Part shown: piece after piece, positions 57,401-64,000 of the stretch | How the letters are laid out: each line of letters starts with the position of its first letter | Position numbering within the stretch: the first letter of the stretch is position 1 | Origin: Nectonema munidae | Taxonomy: Eukaryota; Nematomorpha; Nectonematoida; Nectonematidae | Reading direction: 5' to 3' | NCBI GenBank assembly: GCA_030549495.1 | Contig: JAUIRK010000921.1 | Coordinates: forward strand, 310,001 to 374,000 | Length of the DNA stretch: 64,000 nt | The notes under the pieces: model-generated | Told to the model about the DNA's origin: nothing | Databases searched by the model: none | Seen by the model: the letters and a program-made list of their open reading frames with translations, nothing else | Made by a program: the position numbers and the translations under genes

Positions 57401-60060
57401 ATAAAAAAAAAAACTTACCAATTCTAAGACATCTAGTCCAGGAAGCCCATCCTTTCCAGGAAGGCCATCATTGCCTGGGAGACCAGGATTACCAGGTCGA
57501 CCATCTCTTCCAGGTCTGCCATCTCTTCCTGGTGGACCAGAATAGCCCTTAAACAGTGAAAAGAAAAATCATATTAGATTATCCGAATTAAAACATACTG
57601 TTAATACGGAAATACACTGAAATATACCGTATATTTGATAACATATATATTTCATTATTTATTTATCCTAGTGGATCACATACATGCCAACTATCCCATT
57701 TGACGAGAATATACCGATTTAGAAAACTTCAACCCGGTTTTCGATTTTAAGATTTGTCAAATGCCCAATTTCAGAACTTTTGTAAAAATTTGTTTTCTCA
57801 AATTATATAACTGTTATTTTGTATAAAAAAACTCAAATACTGAGTATAAAATAATAATGGCAAAAAAGATTCCAACTGAAGACCGAACAATGAAAAATAG
57901 TTGTATACACGTTGATCTATTCACAGACAACACAAGTTAGAGGCTGCTAAAAAGCGAGTTTAAAGAAATTGTTGAATAAGGTGAGAGCAATAAATAAAAT
58001 AACATTTACACTCTTTATAACATTGTACTCATTTTTATGCTTGAAATTTCAATAAGCCTTGTTGAAAATATAATCCATAAATGTGAGTATTTTATAAAAC
58101 TTGATAAATATGCAATTTCTAAAATAATATTAATAATTTTATTGATATATTTTTGGAGATAAAATACCAATAATATTGTAAGCAATAAGTTAGAACAACT
58201 GAGAGATTACGATTTTCAATGTAAAAAAGGGAAAAAAATCGCCCATGGATACTTTAAAATTTTGGCACGTATGTATTTAGATGGGGATTTCCGTATACTT
58301 TGGATGTTTTGACCCCCCATTTTTTGGCGAAATTTAAAATGTATACAAGAGAGTTAAATGAATAATTAAATTACACACAATTTGTTCAAGAAATGCTTTG
58401 ATAAAATGTGTTTAGATATCAAAATATTTATCTTTTCTTAAATTCTGAAAGCTTTGTGCTCTATTTTTACATATAATTATATTTATATTAATGATTTATA
58501 GATGAGATAATTTAAACATAAATTCTAGTGAATATCTTATGTTATGTTTATGAGAGTCGATTTCCAAAAACGAAATATTAACAGATTGGGTTTGCATGAT
58601 TAATATTTAATATTTGAAGTTTTTGGCTTAAAAATTCTAAAATATTTTAGCAAGTTATTAACAAAAATGTTATTTAGTTAGTTAGAGGGTTAACGTTCGT
58701 AGCTAAAATTCTTATTGATCTTTCTTTAGTTAGAATTAAACAAATAAACTAACTGGGAGAAGGATACTCTTTTGAGAGACGGGCAAAAATTATCGGAAAT
58801 ATTTCATTTTGTTTTTGATTAGAGAAGTGTTTGGTTATAATCACATTTAAATTATTCAATATATATATATATATATTAAATTTATATAATGAAAACTTGG
58901 GACACTATTATTACGAAACATTTTATACCCGCTTGCGATATTGCTCGAAGTAAGCTTTAGTTAGTTCACCAAGATTAGGTTAGTAGTTTAGTTACTTACT
59001 TAGTTGTTTTTTAAATAAAAATTCAATAATTCATTTTTTAGGATTCTTTTTTCAATACTAAATTTATTTTTACTAATAAAATATATTTTATTGGTAAAAA
59101 ATAAAGAAAAAGTATTGATTATGAATTTATTTTTTAAATATATTTTTTTTATATTAAATTAGTAAAAATAAATTTAGTATTGAAAAAAGAATCCTAAAAA
59201 ATGAATATGAAATATATTTTATTGGAAAAAAAATTAAAAAAAATTATTGATTAATTATTGATAACTATATACATATTTTTATATTTTAAGTTTATAGATA
59301 ACAAATTTAATGTTTTTTTAAATAAAAATTAATTTTATAAACTTTATAGTTATTTTAGATAGTCAAAAATTTACTAACTTAAAAGTTTTTATATTCATTT
59401 AAATATTAATCAATAATAAATAATCAAAAATTAATTTTTTAATTTAAAATTACTATTTCTGGCTTACCAACTAGTTATAAACAAATTTTAATGTTAATGT
59501 ATGAAATGGCCAATTTCACAAGCAGTGTCTAATAATTTTATTCACTATAACTAATACTTTAATAGCACATAACTTGATTTTCCTGAAAATTTAATTTGAT
59601 ATTTCTTACAAATACTAAATGTATTTTGATATTTATTATTTGAAGAAAACTGTACATATATAAAATATTAACCTCTTATGGCTTGCATATAAAATCTGAA
59701 TTTTATCAAAGAAAGGAAACATTAATTTGGAATATAGCTTTAGTTTCATTTGAAACTGAACTAAATGATATCATATCCTTAAATTATATACAAATTGTAG
59801 ATTCAAAAATATTTAATATATAAATTTCAAAAAAGCTTCCATTTGTAAAATTTGAGAAAACTTTGCATAAACCCAATTCTAAGATTTAAATGGAAATTTT
59901 ACCGGTCTGCCGTCGGGTCCATGTAGTCCTGCTTTTCCTTCTTTTCCAGGTTCTCCATCTTTTCCAGGAGGACCATCACTTCCATCAATTCCAGGAATTC
60001 CGTCCCTTCCTGGAGGACCTTGTGGACCTTGCTCACCATCTTTACATTTTTCACAGTTCA
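42445..60060 (-). CDS. Short-chain collagen C4-like protein, 11 exons, 5' end missing
   Basis: Secreted, triple-helix-forming collagen of the short-chain C4 type, probably extracellular matrix. Exons in transcript order: 59903-60060, 57419-57547, 56312-56437, 56124-56249, 53939-54064, 52570-52765, 51946-52127, 47368-47535, 47050-47299, 44010-44256, 42445-42673. All junctions are GT-AG with compatible phases, giving about 644 residues. The visible N-terminus [17 protein letters not shown] has a CxxC before the helix. Gly-X-Y repeats (rich in PGKDG) run with a few interruptions to [11 protein letters not shown]. Two related cysteine modules follow: [19 protein letters not shown] ... YECLPKD ... 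LCAVCHVNR, then [19 protein letters not shown] ... YICVDKD ... CGNLPCDVY ... ISCVVCTR and stop. This matches the sponge-type C4 ending and not the collagen IV NC1 domain. No start codon or signal peptide was found. Introns range from 62 to 4410 bp. Confidence 0.9.
42674..44009. other. Collagen intron 10
   Basis: AT-rich, with an ACAT microsatellite (about 42922-42945). Nothing else was recognised. Confidence 0.6.
44725..44880 (+). repeat. Minisatellite, AAATAGCTAGTTCC unit
   Basis: About eight loose copies of a 17-21-bp unit containing AAAATAGCTAGT or AACAGCTAGTTCC lie in collagen intron 9. The copies are diverged. Confidence 0.7.
45275..45925. mobile_element. hAT-type MITE, 651 bp
   Basis: The 12-bp ends GGGATGTCCAAC are perfect inverted repeats (45275-45286 and 45914-45925). 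The string ctgctaga flanks on both sides, sharing one base with the right end, as expected for an 8-bp target duplication. Subterminal GGGCCGTCAG and GGGCCGCACG resemble other hAT non-autonomous elements. No coding capacity. Just left of it, CGGGTAAAAAGTTTACCGATCCCTG (45245-45269) looks like the terminus of another hAT element whose remainder is missing. Confidence 0.7.
45930..47049. other. Right part of collagen intron 9
   Basis: AT-rich. A 118-codon plus-strand open frame (46347-46703) is F/L/K-rich with no recognisable domain and is probably chance. Confidence 0.4.
47820..51050 (+). mobile_element. CR1/L2/Jockey-like LINE, decayed, antisense in collagen intron
   Basis: The end of ORF1 is visible near 47890-48060 ([19 protein letters not shown], a pattern common before ORF2). 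ORF2 follows: an APE-type endonuclease start ([32 protein letters not shown]), the endonuclease end ([29 protein letters not shown]), then reverse transcriptase ([54 protein letters not shown]; catalytic FADD at about 50054) and a C-terminal stretch ending near [12 protein letters not shown]. Many stops and frame changes, for example TAA after DVK near 48277, make it inactive. It is almost full length for ORF2 and opposite in direction to the collagen gene, which explains the 4.4-kb intron. Confidence 0.85.
51360..51415 (-). repeat. hAT terminus fragment
   Basis: On the minus strand, GTTCCCAAACTGCGGTCCCC followed by GAAGG resembles the common terminal sequence of ZBED-type hAT elements (CAGTGGTTCCCAAACTG...), lacking the outermost bases. 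No partner end was found. Confidence 0.45.
52766..53938. other. Collagen intron 5
   Basis: 1173 bp, AT-rich, bounded by proper splice sites. No feature was recognised. Confidence 0.6.
54065..56123. other. Collagen intron 4
   Basis: 2059 bp, AT-rich. No transposon or exon was recognised, and no additional Gly-X-Y exon was found on the minus strand. Confidence 0.55.
57548..59902. other. Collagen intron 1 of the visible model
   Basis: 2355 bp, strongly AT-rich, containing a TA microsatellite (about 58860-58876) and the perfect inverted repeat listed at 59029-59206. Confidence 0.6.
59029..59206. repeat. Perfect inverted repeat, 48-bp arms
   Basis: Arms 59029-59076 and 59159-59206 are exact reverse complements over 48 bp around an 82-bp AT-rich loop. 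A direct repeat containing AATATATTTTATTGG lies just inside the left arm (about 59081) and just outside the right arm (about 59211). It could be a recent MITE or a template-switch product. No target duplication was resolved. Confidence 0.8.
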
Positions 60061-60860
60061 CTAAAAATTTATAAAAAATTGAACATATATCCAACATCTA
60101 ATCAGAAAATTAAAAAGTTATCATTACTGAAAATAAAACTAGTAATTTTACAACTATATAGGCTAGCAAAAAGTACTTATTATTGTGATATTATTCTGAA
60201 TAGTATTCAGTGAATACATATACAATGGAAGTATTTCCATTTATTAAAAATTTTCAAATCAAAATATTGAAGTGTTCTAAAAATTCTTTTTTTTCAAAAT
60301 ATGCTTGTATTCTTATCATGTTTTTTTTTATAAATTTTGTCATCTAAATTGTTATTAATACTGTAAATGTTATTTTTGAATTTTGAATTTTTTTAAGCTT
60401 TGAAATAAAGAAAAAAAATTCTTCTTATTTTTGTATAATATGGATGGTAAATTTCAAGTTTTAATATTACAGGCTCATTTTACGTTTTTATGATTTCAGA
60501 TGATAAAAGGTCTGTCTTTCTCTCGTTACTAAGTCGGTTTATTCATAGAAAAAAATAGAAGACTTACTGATTTCTGTCCAAGAAAGAATTAACAGACGCC
60601 TAGCAACAATATCTTTTCAATGAATAAGTAGGACTATTGAAAAGATACTTGTTTTTATTTTATTCATCAATAAGATTGGAGTATTTTCATGTATTAATTT
60701 TTAAAGTTCTTTTCAAAAAATTTTTCTCAGCATAGCTTTTTTATTTGAATTAAATTGTTAAAAAAAAACTTAATTTTTAAAATTAATGATGAACAACCAA
60801 TAGAGAAAGAGTTATTCTAAAACTATCTTTAAATTTAAATATTTAATTGGAAACCACATC
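60061..60860. other. Upstream of visible collagen exons
   Basis: AT-rich. It should hold the upstream exon(s) with the signal peptide unless these lie beyond the hAT element. A donor-like CA|gtaagt on the minus strand near 60565 follows a short hydrophobic reading (RRLLILSW) but lacks a start codon, so it is not called. Confidence 0.35.
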
Positions 60861-60868
60861 CTCTAGGA

Positions 60869-63622
<2,754 letters not shown>

Positions 63623-63630
63623 CTCTAGGA

Positions 63631-64000
63631 GAAACATGCACATTTTAATGCTTCCTTCTTAAAAAATTTGAAAAATCTTGGCAATCTTTTGCATATAATA
63701 TCATAAATTATTGGAATGAAAATACTAGTCTTTTTTCAGAAAATAATCTTGGTTTTTGGACTATAATTAATAGAATGTTATGCAATTCACCGAGAATATT
63801 ATCGAATGAATAAACTGTTTATTGTGATAATAATAATGATTAATTTTTGCTATCCTCTATACAGTTTTTCATCCATACTTCATTTTTTACTTACCTTTAT
63901 GCCTTGCTTTGTGGAACTTATGTTATAGAGTTTTATAAAGCATCCCCAGAATATCCCAAACCCTACACTACTGCTTTGTATCCTTGGGCGACCTTTCAAA
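63631..64000. other. Right edge, nothing recognised
   Basis: AT-rich flank of the hAT element. No exon or repeat was recognised. Confidence 0.4.

Noticed and set aside
60563-60600. Signal-peptide exon of the collagen gene
   Set aside because: A donor-like site follows a short hydrophobic stretch on the minus strand, but there is no start codon and an upstream stop closes the frame.

Overview
The window is AT-rich DNA (roughly 70% A+T by eye) from an animal, probably an invertebrate. The evidence is two split genes with GT-AG introns, some only 52-68 bp long, a short-chain collagen of the kind found in sponges and other invertebrates, and a dense mix of animal transposons (pogo/Tigger, hAT, piggyBac-like, LINEs, tRNA-derived SINEs, Ty3/gypsy-type elements). 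A multicopy gene family I remember from arthropod genomes also has a relic here. A small AT-rich arthropod such as a copepod would fit, but this is inference and the species cannot be fixed from the sequence alone.

Two host genes are well supported, both on the minus strand. (1) Positions 5749-17997 hold eleven exons of TRRAP/Tra1, the giant PI3K-like pseudokinase scaffold of the SAGA and NuA4/TIP60 histone acetyltransferase complexes. Only about 482 residues near the N-terminus lie here. The first exon(s) were not found, and the remaining several thousand residues must lie left of position 1. Its introns carry a pogo/Tigger element, SINEs and a nested hAT composite at 12476-16112. (2) Positions 42445-60060 hold eleven exons of a short-chain collagen C4-like gene, about 644 residues: a Gly-X-Y triple helix followed by two related cysteine-rich C4 modules. 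Its longest intron has swallowed a CR1/L2-like LINE in antisense, and another carries a hAT MITE.

Between the two genes (about 18-42 kb) lies a transposon-rich stretch: a Ty3/gypsy-type fossil with terminal direct repeats (20.95-23.34 kb), a SINE/LINE tail, a 5-kb piggyBac-like non-autonomous element filled with two arrays of about 147-bp tandem repeats (23904-28877), two more gypsy-type fossils (29.8-33.3 and 37.05-40.25 kb), a relic of the multicopy family on the minus strand (34.19-35.57 kb), a hAT relic (35.69-36.63 kb) and the 3' half of a young-looking LINE (40.65-42.05 kb). Upstream of the collagen gene a hAT transposon (60869-63622) has preserved terminal inverted repeats and a perfect 8-bp target duplication, but a decayed transposase.

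The most unusual structures are the piggyBac-like satellite carrier, two oppositely oriented foldback-like elements whose ends are made of short tandem repeats and which each have an 8-bp target duplication, a probable GC-AG intron in TRRAP, repeated exactly 126-bp collagen exons, a tRNA-derived SINE sharing its 3' tail with a LINE in the same window, and a strongly G-depleted LINE frame. I saw no rRNA genes, CRISPR arrays, operons or bacterial features.
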